Shown: positions 50,791 to 61,747 of the stretch, piece by piece
Layout: every line of letters starts with the position of its first letter
How positions within the stretch are numbered: the first letter of the stretch is position 1
Translations under genes and position numbers: made by a program
Notes under the pieces: generated by a model
Told to the model about the DNA's origin: nothing
The model's input: only the letters and a program-made list of their open reading frames with translations
Databases searched by the model: none
Origin: Thysanoteuthis rhombus
Lineage: Eukaryota > Mollusca > Cephalopoda > Oegopsida > Thysanoteuthidae
DNA: 64,000 bases
Assembly: GCA_963457665.1 (NCBI GenBank)
Contig: OY735207.1
Span: 48,142,696-48,206,695 of the forward strand
Reading direction: 5' to 3'

Positions 50791-52165
50791 CGGATACAAT
50801 TTACAAACAAAATTGTAAATATCTATCTATTTATGATCTATTCTGAAATGTTCAAATATTGAGCATGATCTCCATGGACACTTCCAGGAAATCCGTTGAA
50901 ATCAAGTCACAACCGAATAAGACAAAATTGATTGAGAAAGTTGTTCTTCATTTCAATGCTGAAGTGTTTTTGATAAAGTGGTCGGGTTGTCAGCATCGAA
51001 GATGGAAAATGTTGTATAACTTGAGTGACGAATAGCAACAGACAATCTATTGAAATTCTTCCGACCAATCTTACACAAATCATGTTATCGTTCTTGCTGC
51101 GAGGAAACAAAGGTTGTAAACCCAATAAAAAAAGAATGAGATTCATAAGAACAAAGGCGATTTATCTTCCAGTGAGTAACAATACTTACGGACTATATGG
51201 TAGCTGGAATATTTTCCCAACACAAACAGACATTGAGCAACTACAGGATTGTGCATGATGATTTTCTAGACAGGCATGCCCCAAACTTAGAAGTATAGCG
51301 TATTACAATCTTTTTAAATCCCACATTAATTTTTTTTTCTTACGAAAGATTGCCCCAAACTAGCCCATTTTTGCATAGATATACAGTTTTTTTTTGTTTT
51401 TTATTACTATTTCTATGAAGCAGTATCTTCGTTTGTTATGATCGCATATAGATTTTTCTGCTTCAAGGTGAGTGGAATCAAGTTTAGACATTTCTTTGTT
51501 TGACGAATAGATATCTCACAAGAACATGAATAGACAGAGACTGTTTATTTTTTTTCATCGTATAATGCTGAGATTTAGTAACAAAAATAATCGTGGTAAG
51601 ACAAAAAGTTAGGTATTTGCATGGATTATATTCGTAAAGACTAGTGAATCGAGCGTGCTCACTTCTACACGGTGAGTAGATATTCTCGACGATTGTGCTC
51701 CGAGAGTCTTCCTGCGGAACATCCGAACGGCTTCTTTGGAGTTGTAGCTATATTCCGGGCTTTCTATTTCAATCTTATGGGTTTTTTTAAGTGATGAGTT
51801 TGTTTGTTTTTTCAGTTTTGTATATTGACCAGGATATTGAATACTTTTCCCGTGTTCTTTTTTGGTTATGAATCAGTTAGTTTCCCTCAACTTTCGGCTT
51901 ACCATCTATTCCTTCTTTACAGAACTCTGTTAATGGAAAATATTCGATTTCCTGCAAGACTGCAAATAGTAATCTAGAGCAGGTCTCTGCCGAGAAAAAT
52001 GTAGAAGTTTTATGAAGTTAGAATTATGAAGTTGCCCAAAAGTTAATAGGGAATATCAAACTGAAATTGTAATTATGTTTTTCAATAAAGCTACCGTCAA
52101 ATAAAAAAAGTCTTCAATTATTATTGATAAACCACGTTGGCTTTTTGGCCACCTAATACTTGTTT

Positions 52166-52169
<4 letters not shown>
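50791..52169. other. Unassigned AT-rich DNA
   Basis: Opposite frames at 50907-51146 and 51025-51258 are unrecognised. T-rich runs at 51331-51410. No gene supported. Confidence 0.45.

Positions 52170-52253
<84 letters not shown>
52170..52253. repeat. (TA)n microsatellite
   Basis: About 84 bases of TA, running straight into the dispersed repeat. Confidence 0.95.
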
Positions 52254-52258
<5 letters not shown>

Positions 52259-52400
52259 TAAATTGCACTATATCATATTAAAACTCTATTTGAAATTACC
52301 TCTCTTTATTACTCGGTGAATGTATCATTGGGCTAGACAACATAAATAGAGAAAACAATTGAAGAACATGGAGCGACTGATCTGATGCGTTAGGAGAGGG
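52254..52400 (+). repeat. TA-linked dispersed repeat, copy 3
   Basis: Reads gcactatatcatattaaaac, tttgaaattacctctcttta, and atgtatcattgggctagaca, matching the middle block of the copy at 39236. As there, a (TA)n tract abuts the start. Confidence 0.6.
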
Positions 52401-52479
52401 AAAGATATGGACACATGCCCTTCACGAAGATGGTGGAATAGAATGAGTGAAAACTCCTAAATTGAAATTTCTGACATGA

Positions 52480-52780
52480 AGAATGTACTGCATTACGTCT
52501 ACCTAATGACAACAAATATTTCTGAGTTTCCCAAATGAAAGAGAAATCAAGCAGAGAATGTCTCTCAGATGGAAAGCATTCGGTAGAGCAGCGCTCAACC
52601 ATCAACAACAAGAAAATCCAATTAGTCCGTTAAAGATGGGTCTACAACTAATGCATACTCCTGATGGTCACCTATGGAGCAAAAGCATGGAACTTAACCA
52701 AAGAATTGGCCCTCAAAATGAGAATCCTGCGATGTACACGTAAGAGAATCATGCTCAGTCTCATTTTTAGGGTGAGTCTA
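52480..52780 (+). pseudogene. RTE-type LINE segment, copy F1
   Basis: Starts at actgcattacgtctacct (YVYL-x-Q region), then RWKAFGRA, MVTYGAKAWNLTKELALKM and RKRIMLSLIF, after which it breaks off in the middle of the LTWRDHK segment. The next bases restart the same family segment (copy F2) about 307 bases downstream of the first start. The break and restart indicate a tandem duplication within one copy or a side-by-side insertion. Confidence 0.83.
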
Positions 52781-52784
52781 GTTG

Positions 52785-53345
52785 ATTTTTCTTTTGCACT
52801 ACATCTACCTAGGACAACAAATCTCCACGAGACCCACAAAAAAAGAAATCAGGCGAAGAATCACACTAGGATGGCAAGCCTTTGGCAGAGCAAGCTCAGC
52901 CTTCGGATAAAAGATGATCCCATTAATCCTAAAAAAATGGGTCACTTATGGAACTGAAACATGGAACCTAACCAAGAGACAGATCCGCAAATTTAGAACC
53001 ATATAACGTGCACATGAAAAAATTATGCTGGGCCTCACATGGAGAGACCACAAGACAGCACAGTGCATCCGAGAAAAGACAAGAGTCAGGGACATCATAG
53101 AATTCATTGAAAAATCTCAAATGCCAGTGGGCTGGCCATGTTGCAAGAATAGCGGACAACCGATGGACATCGCAACTCACAACATGGATCCCCTGAGATC
53201 ACATACGCAACCGAGACCAGCAGAATATTAGATGGAGAGATGAGCAAGACAAATTCAGGAAATAATGGCCCCGCGACGCCCCAGATAGAGAAGTGTGGGA
53301 AATCTTGGGGAAAGTCAATGTCCAACGACGGACGTTAAAAGACTA
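52785..53345 (+). pseudogene. RTE-type LINE 3' end, copy F2
   Basis: The clearest RTE C-terminus here. Frames read YIYLGQQISTRPTKKEIRRR, ITLGWQAFGRASSAFG, WVTYGTETWNLTKR, AHEKIMLGLTWRDHKTAQCI and REKTRVRDIIEFIEKSQ, then nucleotides for GHVARIADNRW, NMDPLRSH, and ILGKVNVQRRTLK before the stop near 53343. These are the thumb and C-terminal residues of an RTE reverse transcriptase. It has fewer lesions than the other copies, so it is probably the youngest. The tail after it (gatgaagatgagttgaa) is a short version of the GAT-type tail. Confidence 0.9.
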
Positions 53346-54479
53346 ATGAAGATGAGTTGAATACTGACGCCAATTTTCAAGTCAATAAATGGTGGAATAC
53401 ACAGACACATTAATTAACTCACAAACTCATGAACAGACACACACACACACACATAAAAAATGACAAAACCCTTCACCATCTCTGATTGCTGCGGTTGTTC
53501 AATATTATTGAAGGTAGAAAAAAGCATTTCATTATAAATCGAAAAGAAAATGTTCAGTTTTATTTTTGCAAATATTTTTTGGGGAAATACAAGCAACACT
53601 TAAGCTGTCTATATAATCCATTCGTTTTCCTTTTTATTAATAATTTTATTTCAAACTTGGGTTTTGGTTCATCGTAAACCAAATTGTTCTCGGTTGGGGA
53701 CGAGCTTTGGTTGGGGTCGAACTTTGGGAAAAAGCCAGTTTATTTGTGTTTGTGTTTACAGCTTCCGTCGTACCTTCCGAGAGAGACATAAATCTTTGGC
53801 TTATCGTTATATCGAATAGAAGGGGAATCAAAGCTCTTACGAAGAGAAAAAGTTTCAAAGCAAAAGAAAACTACGTACCAAACATTAACGATTACAACAA
53901 ACTCTATTGTGATATATGAACATACAATAACCCGCCTGCATGCAAATACTTTCATGTAAACTTCATACAGGGTGCTCCAAAGAAGATGCAACAGTCTTTT
54001 TGACAACTATCAGTATGTCTTTTTCGAAAAAAAATTAAACATATTTTCAAAGTCACGAAAAGATTAAAAGAAGTACAAACTTCACACGCTGGAATGGAAC
54101 TAGCGAACAATGCAAATATTACATCTGCTGGATACTGTTGAGTCCGACTCCAGTGTTTCCACGTGACAAATACAGTAATATTGATTTTACCATCGGTTAA
54201 ATTCTACCCCTTTATGCTCAGGGTTGCATTCTTTGTGAAATTGCTTGTATATATGTATGTCAATGAATCTGACAATTGGAAAGTGGAGAAAAAAATTCAA
54301 AAGATAAGAGTTACATCGTATTTTTTTTATTATTAATACTGAGATTAAAAGGCTGTTTAGGGGTGTTATGTATGTGAAAGTTTCTGATCTTAGAAATTTC
54401 TGAAACAGACAAGCGGAAACTCTACATCGGGTACCTCATCGGTAAGCAAAATTTACGTTAGAAGGAATTTCCGTTGAAG
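53346..54479. other. Unassigned AT-rich DNA
   Basis: A (CA)n of 18 bases lies at 53436-53454. The opposite frames around 53646-54006 are not recognised. The phrase tacagggtgctccaaagaag at 53967 resembles a DNA-transposon end but no partner was found. Confidence 0.4.

Positions 54480-54530
<51 letters not shown>
54480..54530. repeat. (TA)n microsatellite
   Basis: About 50 bases of TA. Confidence 0.95.
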
Positions 54531-54533
<3 letters not shown>

Positions 54534-55489
54534 AGGAAAGTGAAAATCAGGAGATGGAGAAAAAAAGCAGGTGTTATATCTCAAAAATCTTTATAATCAG
54601 GTAGCAATGTTTCGATCCATTTCGACGGGCGCAAGCAATCTCTTTTCAGAGAAATTTTCGCCAAGGTGCAGAGAAAGATTGTACGCTGTTTACATGGAGG
54701 AGATTGGGGAAAGAAATAGGGATATTTCTGTGTTATGGGTTGTTTAGTAGGAGCAAAAAAGGAGGTGTTTGTATAAGTATTGGTATGAATCACATTTCGT
54801 CTGAAATAAGAAGGGGTATGAATTCCAAACAATTTGCACCAATTGCTTTGAAAAGATGCGGACTATCTTCGGTTGACCTACATATGACACTTCTACTAGA
54901 ATCATTGCTTCTAAACAATTGAGAGGTTAATTTTATTGTGCATTCATGAAAATTCATAAAATCATAAACATAAATAAGTAATCATATAGGATCTTTCAAA
55001 ATACTGTCCTAATTCCAATTATTGCTTTGTGTGAATTCTTTTGAACCAAGAATTGTTTTTAATGTCAATTGCAATATTACTTTCCTTTATCAAAGATGCT
55101 CATTACACTACTATACTTTTGGCATGTTTCATTTGCCATAAAAAAATGTTCCACTTTTAAAAGAAGCGATGGATCCAATATTACAAACAAAGAAAGAAAA
55201 TATCCTGGAAAAGAAGAAATAGATATTCTTGAAATACAACAAATCATTGAAAGAAAACTTACTTGAAAATATCAAAAGGATATTTTCAATTGATATCTTA
55301 CGAAATCTTTTTATAAAATAGAAATAAAACGTATGACAGACCAAAAAATATAAAGATATATCAGTATCATTGGATGTTTTTGATATATTTCTTTCCCCGA
55401 GGCTGTCTTCCTGTCTTTCTCTAGCTTTGTTATCTCTAATCTTTCTTCTTTCGATCCTTCCTTTCAGGTTCTTACGGTTCATCATTATC
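54531..55489. other. Unassigned AT-rich DNA
   Basis: No element recognised. The minus frame 55129-55491 (120 aa, Lys/Arg then Phe/Ile-rich) abuts an RTE relic and has no readable domain. Confidence 0.4.
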
Positions 55490-55785
55490 ATCAGCCTTTT
55501 AGCGCGTAAACGTTGTGTCTTTGCCCTCTACACATTCGTTGTACATGACATTTGTTTTAATGAAGTTCATGCGGAGGCCTACTTTCTTGCTCTCTTCGTT
55601 TAGTTCGTCTAGCATTTTTTGGAGGTTGTGAAAGTTCTCAGCAAAAAAAGGACGACGTCATTAGCAAATCTGAGGTCACTTAGATAATTGCCGTCCATTT
55701 TGCTTCTTTTACTTTCCCAGTCTGGGTTTAAGGGGATCATCTCGAGGCTGACTTTGAAAACAAATTTGTGAGCTGGTATTGCCCC
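55490..55785 (-). pseudogene. RTE-type reverse transcriptase palm relic (copy G)
   Basis: Minus strand reads KFVFKVSLEMIPLNPDWES, KMDGNYLSDLRFANDVVLF, and further LDELNEESKKVGLRMNF with frame changes. In RTE reverse transcriptase the palm has KLFTLALE...LDWE..GI.IDG.YL..LRFADDIVL, then MLNELNEESKKVGLKMN. The catalytic FADD box is FAND, so one of the two metal-binding aspartates is lost. About 95 codons of a protein of about 1,000 residues. It lies next to the (ATT)n tract and the other LINE relic on the same strand. Confidence 0.85.
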
Positions 55786-55801
55786 TATTTCGAACTTGAA
55801 G

Positions 55802-55830
55802 GATTATTATTATCATTATTATTATTGTTA

Positions 55831-55892
<62 letters not shown>

Positions 55893-55914
55893 TTCATTAT
55901 TATTATTATTATTC
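55802..55914. repeat. (ATT)n tract, probable LINE 3' tail
   Basis: About 110 bases of ATT with a few ATC/TTC interruptions. On the minus strand this is (AAT)n directly downstream of the LINE relic 55915-56625, which is where that element would carry its 3' tail. Confidence 0.8.
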
Positions 55915-56625
55915 ACTTTCGTGTCAATTGCCTGCTGGTCACAGCTTGAGACTGAGTGGCAATAAGTCTACTCAAGTCTTCGGATCTCCACTCTGCATCC
56001 TCACAGTCCAAAGCAGTGCTGTGTTAACAGTTTCACACCATTTTCCCGGTGGTTGTCGATAAAGGCCGAGTGACAGCTAGTCTTCTCAGGTCTTTGGCCC
56101 TTCTCTCATCTCCTCCCCACATACATGCTGTGGTGTTTGTTCATTTCGTTTTTTCTTCCCCTATCAGGGCACTGTTAACAGCTTGGGCCTTAGATCTCAT
56201 ACTTTCTTCTATATTTAGTACTTTCCTCAATATCTGTGCAGGCCCCAGTAGTGCTGTGATCTGTATCGTCTCAATTCTTCCTTTTATCTTTTGTTCCTCC
56301 AATCTTACTTTCAGTGTGTTTCAGGTACTACCCTGACTTTCATGTTTTGCACCCTCAGTTCAGGTCCTAATATTTTTCAAGTTTTTCACTCTCTTTCCTA
56401 TTTAATTTATGGTCTGAAGGAACAGCCACATCTATTATTTTGCAGGTTTTTCTCTTCTTCTCATTCTTTTACTCAGTTTCCAGAGTATCACTGTTGCTAC
56501 TTTACTGTGTCTGTGTTTATACTCCTTCTAGGCTGGTTGACTACATTCACTACTTATCTGGTTTATGGTTTCATCTCTTGCACCACATAGGCGACATTTG
56601 CTGTTGTTCTGTCGATTCTTGTTTT
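55915..56625 (-). pseudogene. LINE polyprotein C-terminal relic
   Basis: Minus-strand reading gives KCRLCGARDETINQISSECS, then KEYKHRHSKVA, KIIDVAVPSDHKLNRKESEK, LEKY and, near 56200-56300, IETIQITALLGPAQILRKVL. The consensus is CRLC..ADETI.HI.SECSKLAQKEYK.RHD.VA...KIIDVAVPGD.RV..KE.EK.EKY...IQ..ALLGTARILRKVLE. The CxxC...H...C motif is a zinc-knuckle-like feature of this LINE tail and is kept. Frameshifts and stops are present, and a segment between the zinc motif and KIID is shortened. Same family as 10370-10900 but with different lesions. The plus-strand frames at 56049-56590 are antisense of it. Confidence 0.86.
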
Positions 56626-56819
56626 GATATTGTTTGTTCTGATGCACTTTTTTAAACTGCTATGATGAGCGATTATGTTTCTCTCTTCCTTTCTGTGACC
56701 ATGTCAATTGAAGTTCCCCTCATTATGGAAAGGTGTTAAGGGCTGGTGGAGCCTTGAAGGTACACTGATTGAAATTAGCTATAACCAACCCACCATATTT
56801 TCACAATACGTTATTGGCC
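56626..56819. other. Unassigned
   Basis: Upstream of the LINE relic on its own strand; the coding match is lost here. Confidence 0.4.
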
Positions 56820-57055
56820 TGCACAGCAGGGTATGGCCTAATATTCCCAATTGTTCGCACGACCGTAAATATACCAGCTGTTTCTGTTGAGTCCGCAGTT
56901 CAATAAAGCCAAGCTACATTACTTGCTACAGGTGGGGATGATGTGCACCAAGAGCGACTGTCCAAACATTTACTGGCTTTTCCTGCTGGGTCAGCGGTTT
57001 CGGAAGACCTAGCTATATTGCTTGCATTTTGTATCGATGTGACGAGCAAACTTTT
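56820..57055. repeat. Two-copy tandem repeat, about 115 bp
   Basis: The block ending aagccaagctacattacttgc (to about 56931) is repeated about 110 bases later as agacctagctatattgcttgc (to about 57027), with matching upstream parts (gcgactgtccaaacatttac against gcacgaccgtaaatatacc). The minus strand of both reads ASN-[IV]-A-[RW] followed by Ser/Thr-rich residues, so a coding origin is possible. About 60-70 percent similar by eye. Confidence 0.5.
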
Positions 57056-57294
57056 TCCCTGCTTCTATGGAAAATAAAAAGGAAAACAGAACAGAGTTGG
57101 TTTTCCTTTTTAAAACAATGCAAACAACTGAAAGAAAACATTATAAGATCAAAGGCTACCTCTGATCGCGTAGCCAGAGTCACTGTTTAACCCTCAAAGC
57201 GTTATAAATCAAACATCGTTTGAGTTTACGCTCCTAGTTCACAGTCAATCACGAAAGGGATGGATCAATTCTACCACAATTCGAATCCATACTA

Positions 57295-58020
57295 CACTGA
57301 ACCAAAAAATGCTTCAAAGTCATTATAGGAGATCTCAACGCTCAGGTAGAACACGGCAAGTCTGCATGAGCAAGTTTAGGTTCTTCAAGAATGTACCCGA
57401 TACAAAATTGAAGTTGAAGGAGCCCCAATCACGGAACTAGAAACTAAATTGACACATCTTTGCAAATGAAAACGGCTCAGTCAAAGATATCCAGGTTTTG
57501 AGATGTGGAGAGCGACTGCATGAGACGATGCAAAATTCAAATTAACAGCATGGAAGAACACAGGAAAATATACCGCTCCAACCTGCAAGAGCTCGAAAGT
57601 GAGCTCTCTTAACACTTCAAGCTCAAACTGAAAAACGGATATAAAATCCTCATCAAACCAGAAGAGAACATCAACGAGCTCAACAGCAAATAACAATTTC
57701 ACTAATAGAAACCGCTGATAGTCTGAGAGCAAACCAACCTTTAGTACACCCATACAAGAAAACAAAAATCTCATGGAAAAAGCAAGAAATTACAAGCCTC
57801 TGACGGATTGAAACAACAATGTGTACAAAACCACACAAAAGAATCGAAAAGATAGATAGATAGACAATGGCAGTAATCGAAAACATCCTCGAAAAAGGTT
57901 GTTTAACGCGCCAAAGAATTCTAAAAATAAAATTTAATTCCCGCAAACAGTGGTCACAAAACGATGAACGGGATACAGGCGGTAAAAGTAACCAGAAAAT
58001 AAAATTTTGCAAGATTTAGA
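57295..58020 (+). pseudogene. RTE-type LINE endonuclease and linker relic (copy H)
   Basis: Plus-strand frames read ILPQFESILH, then KCFKVIIGDLNAQVEHG, which is the GDFNA motif of the apurinic-type endonuclease domain of LINEs, where D and N are active-site residues; both are kept. After a deleted stretch come HRKIYRSNLQELESELS and HFKLKLKNGYKILIKPEENI, resembling the linker between endonuclease and reverse transcriptase (NL...FELELKNRF..L....). Frameshifts and stops are frequent, and the sequence between the two blocks is shortened. This fragment covers a different part of RTE than the others, so it need not be the same subfamily. Confidence 0.7.
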
Positions 58021-58448
58021 GGAATTGATCAATTTGATCCACACAAAGGAAATTAAATATCAACTTCCATGCATAGATATATGAATATATGCACTCACGT
58101 TCGAGTGAGAGAAAGAGGGAAAGATGGGAGAGCGGGAAAGAAATATGTTTAACCCGAATGTTTGAGTTCTCCTAGAAAATTGTCAGGAGAGAGCCAGAGG
58201 ATTTTGGTGTATATGGGTATGTATATTATGCCTACGAGTTCAAGTATGAGAGACAGAGAGAGAGAGAAACATATTGAGATGGAAAGAAGAGACAGGGATA
58301 GAGGTGTGTGAAGGTGTCACAAGCTTATATGTGTGTGCGCACACGCATGTGTGTGTGTGTGTGTGCGTGGACGGAAGTGACGTATATTTTGTATGCGCAG
58401 GCTGATGTGTCGTCAGTGTGTGCACATGATAGAGAATGCTGCCTATAT
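58021..58448. repeat. (GA)n and (TG)n tracts
   Basis: Purine-rich GAGA sequence at 58105-58140 and 58248-58268, and a TG/CA tract with GCGCACAC at 58329-58366. These sit upstream of the short frame at 58449. Confidence 0.8.
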
Positions 58449-58553
58449 ATGCTGTTGGTTGCCAGTTGTCTCGTATTTCTTGCAACGACATTTGGATTTG
58501 CATCATCTGATTGCAGCAAGCAAGATGATCATATCAATAAAAAGTGGACATGA
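58449..58553 (+). CDS. Short frame starting like a signal peptide (doubtful)
   Basis: ATG at 58449 opens a 34-codon frame: MLLVASCLVFLATTFGFASS, then DCSKQDDH and a few more residues before TGA at 58551. The first 20 residues have the form of a secretory signal peptide: hydrophobic core, small residues before a likely cleavage at FAS-SD, then a Cys- and charge-containing stretch. The frame is also open upstream to 58308 through the TG tract. A secreted peptide this short would need either to be a tiny peptide gene or the first exon of a longer one; no good splice donor is visible before the stop. No homology recognised, and chance is a real possibility. Confidence 0.2.
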   Translation: MLLVASCLVFLATTFGFASSDCSKQDDHINKKWT

Positions 58554-61500
58554 GCATCCTCTTAGACTACTAATTTAGCCAAGAAATATAGCTATACAGT
58601 GCTGTCATAATTGCTCATGGTGCAAGCAGAGTGTAGACTTTATCAAATTATATGAACATTGAATTTCGATTTGTCAGTACGTTCATGTTTTCATGTTGAA
58701 CAATGTACGAGCTAAACAAGATGAAAAAAAAGCATAAATCAAAAACAAAAAATGCTGCATAAATACTTCCTATCGAGATTGAAGATATTGACTAAGAGTT
58801 AAACAACTCATCAGGAGAGCTGTTTGCCACATATTCATCTACCCACTTTAGTCTTCGTCGGACATTGTGGCATGCCAAAGATGAGATATCAAGACATCAG
58901 GGAAGGGAACGTAGTGCGTGGAGTTGGATTCAGTTTTGTTTCCCAAAGGCATTAGTTTGAAGTGGTCATAAATAGTAAAAGCTAATTCCGTTTTCTATGC
59001 TGATAACTGTTACGCTAACTCGTAACTTATAAACAAATCAACGTTTTGAAAAATCATTGTACACAAAATCAGGCATTTGCTAATGTAGTCAGCTCAGTCA
59101 TCAGATGGAAGCTCAAATCTTATGCTCCTGAGCCAGGCTAAATATCGGTAATACCTAAACACAAGGACAAAGAGTTTTTTTTCCAATTTGAGACAGATAA
59201 TCCTCAGAAGTTTTCTTCTATATGCTTACTAAGATTATCTTTGTAGAGCTCAAGTTCTAATAAGATAAAACGGGGAAAAAAGACGTGTTGCACCAATGTT
59301 TCGAGTGGGAATGCTTTGTATGCCTGTCTTGAAAATCAGCATTCAAAATCTTGGCTTTATGCTCAGTTTCCTTAAACCCGCTGCTAAAGTTGCATGTTTC
59401 GTAAACTTAGTCTGGCACAGCGTAACGAGTATGGGGCTTATAACATTAGAAATAGTAGTTTTTATTTAGCTTAGTTTAGTACAGCTCGAGCTTAAGCTTT
59501 CCTACGCTTATAATAATCCGTGAACTTCCTGACCATTGCTTTACAGAAGCGCTCTAATGTATCAAAACTTAGCTTAGTACGGCAAATGGCTTACAATGAT
59601 GGATAGAATATATTTTGTAGCAATGATAAGTTATGCAAAGTTGCGGTATCGGGGAACAAGTATTATGGACCAAGAAGATACTTATTGATTATTCCCTTTT
59701 GTTATCGGAACATTGATATTTTGTAATTCACCAATATTCAATCAGACAGTGAAGGTACGTTAATGTTGAAAACTCCTTATCGAATGCTGTGACTGATTGT
59801 TTCATACGGCCTCATTTTACGTGCAGTGGTGGCATTTACAATATCAGTTGACGTTGCCATATCCTCACGTAGAGAGCGGGTGGCCCTGGCCAATCTCATG
59901 GTAGAGTACCAAGATGTCCCTATTGTCCAAAGGCTAAGATAACCAAGAAACAGTCGAACCACCTAAAACAGCAGAAAAGCCACCATCATGAAGTCTCTTA
60001 TGACTTCCAAGACATAGTCATCATACTTTCGCACGTCAAGCAAGCTTTTGATTCTGTTAGTGAAACGAAGCGCCCAGAATTTGTCTGGGTCTCCGATAAG
60101 CACAGTAGAAAATGCCTCGTAGGCCACGAACATCTCAGCAATTGCAGTTACATTGTACCTTCTGAAGCAAAGATAAAATTTAGCGTCATCATCGTATCAC
60201 AGATAGAGAATGTCCTTGAGTGCATGGGATTCTCCAATAAGTTAATTTGAATGGAGAAAGCTGATTGGTAGGGCTTCAACACAGCAGTTCTGAGATACCC
60301 AGGTGATTATAGAACCTCAAACCACCAGAGGCAGATTTAGAAAATGGTGAAGGGCTACCGTAAAAGGGGAGACAGGATATCCTTTATATCCTTGATAAAT
60401 CGTCATGATAAATTCAAGGATAACGTGGTGGTATTTTGGGGAGGAGGTAAGTATTTCCATCAGGATATACTGGGTTTCGAACGCTGCTACTAATGTACAT
60501 ATAATGAGGATATGATGGGCAATTATATTTAGGGGTCTGGTTTGTGAAGGTAAATTATAGCTGAACGATAAGTCCCCAAGAACTACTCAGGTGTAAATAT
60601 TTTGTGATTGCTTTTGTTGAACATTAGTGTCAATATATTTTGATTTAGATCTATCTACGTTATTCATCTGAGAAGAATGTAACTTTTCGAAAACCTGAAT
60701 GAAAAATGTGCATATTCACCCGTCGTACAATCGAAAATAATCAAGTTCAGAATTAACACTCGCCTGGTCACAAAAGGAATGTTTGAAGGGTAAAATCGCC
60801 TGTATGCTTTTAACACATAAGCTGTGTAAGAAATTTTATTGTGAGATTTTGTTAACTATAGCTAATATGTACTGAAAAACTCAAGAATGATGATTATAAA
60901 TAATTCTAGAGTTTTAGACTCTATCTCTGAAATACATCCAAGAAATACATCACGTTTCTAGCACAGATCTTATATCTTTTCAGCAATTCTTTTTTTTTAT
61001 TTATAATGGACTAATGTATCAATCCCACTTCAGTAATGTTTGTACCTAACTGATATGAGAAATATCATCTTTATATTTTTTTTTGATCCAGAAACTTCCT
61101 TTGGAAAGGTTACTCACACAAGATTTTGCTATGATCTTGTTAATCTCTGATGGAAGTGAGGGGGTCTTTTGAGATTTTGGCATCATCAAAAAAAATTTTA
61201 AACTAAACAACGCAGATATTTTTCTCGATGAATTCATCTATCATATTATTAGTCCTTGCTTTCGTGTACCTTATGAATTCCATTAATTACTACTTACGAA
61301 TTTTTTTTTCTTGCAAAAAGGTCTGTAAGGGGAAAGAATCACTTTAAAAATAAACAACCAACTTGCAGATAAATCAAATTTTCTTTGGCATCAATTCAAA
61401 TAATGAATAATTGATTTGTCATGTGTCAGATAAACTGAAGTAGTTGGCTTGAAACATTTTTTTGGTCAAAATGTTGCTATCCTAGGTAAAATTAATAGCT

Positions 61501-61700
61501 GCCGTCTGAAAGGTCTCTGGTCATTTATGTAGACTTGGAGTAAACGAAGTCATGGTGAGTTTTATCTTTTGGTTGAACAAAGGAAGCAGCGTGTTTGTGT
61601 CCAGAAATAAATGTTTTCCAAGATTTCAGAACCTGAATCACACAGTTTTGGCACTCAAAAATTTGTTTGGGACAATTGGACGCCTTTTTCATGATTTTGA
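58554..61700. other. Unassigned AT-rich DNA
   Basis: About 3.1 kb with no element recognised. 59790-60070 is GC-richer: the minus frame 59777-59962 reads TRSLREDMATSTDIVNATTA in part and the plus frame over it is also open, but neither is recognised. The frame 61046-61237 (minus) is Lys/Ser-rich and unrecognised. No microsatellites of note, which is unusual for this window. Confidence 0.35.
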
Positions 61701-61747
61701 TGTTGTTAACACAACGTTTTTACGATTCATTTTCCATCCTTCTTCAG
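61701..61747 (-). ncRNA. Weak hammerhead-like motif
   Basis: Minus strand: CTGAAGA (61741-61747), about 20 bases, then AAAAC in place of GAAAC (61716-61720), then a hairpin ACGTTGT-GTTA-ACAACAT and C. The hairpin would be stem III with one mismatch, ending in U-C at the cleavage position. The G of GAAA is lost and stems I and II are poor. It may be a decayed relative of a ribozyme-like repeat or coincidence. Confidence 0.25.

Noticed and set aside
53967-53995. Transposon terminal repeat tacagggtgctccaaagaag
   Set aside because: No inverted partner within several kilobases and no coding relic beside it.
56049-56590. Two plus-strand hydrophobic frames of 95-99 codons
   Set aside because: Antisense of the LINE relic read on the minus strand at 55915-56625.
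58800-58825. TCATCAG near 58808 as another hammerhead strand
   Set aside because: No GTTTC partner at a suitable distance on the plus strand.
59777-60250. GC-richer region with opposite open frames, possible exon
   Set aside because: Neither strand gives a recognisable domain, and splice signals are not convincing.
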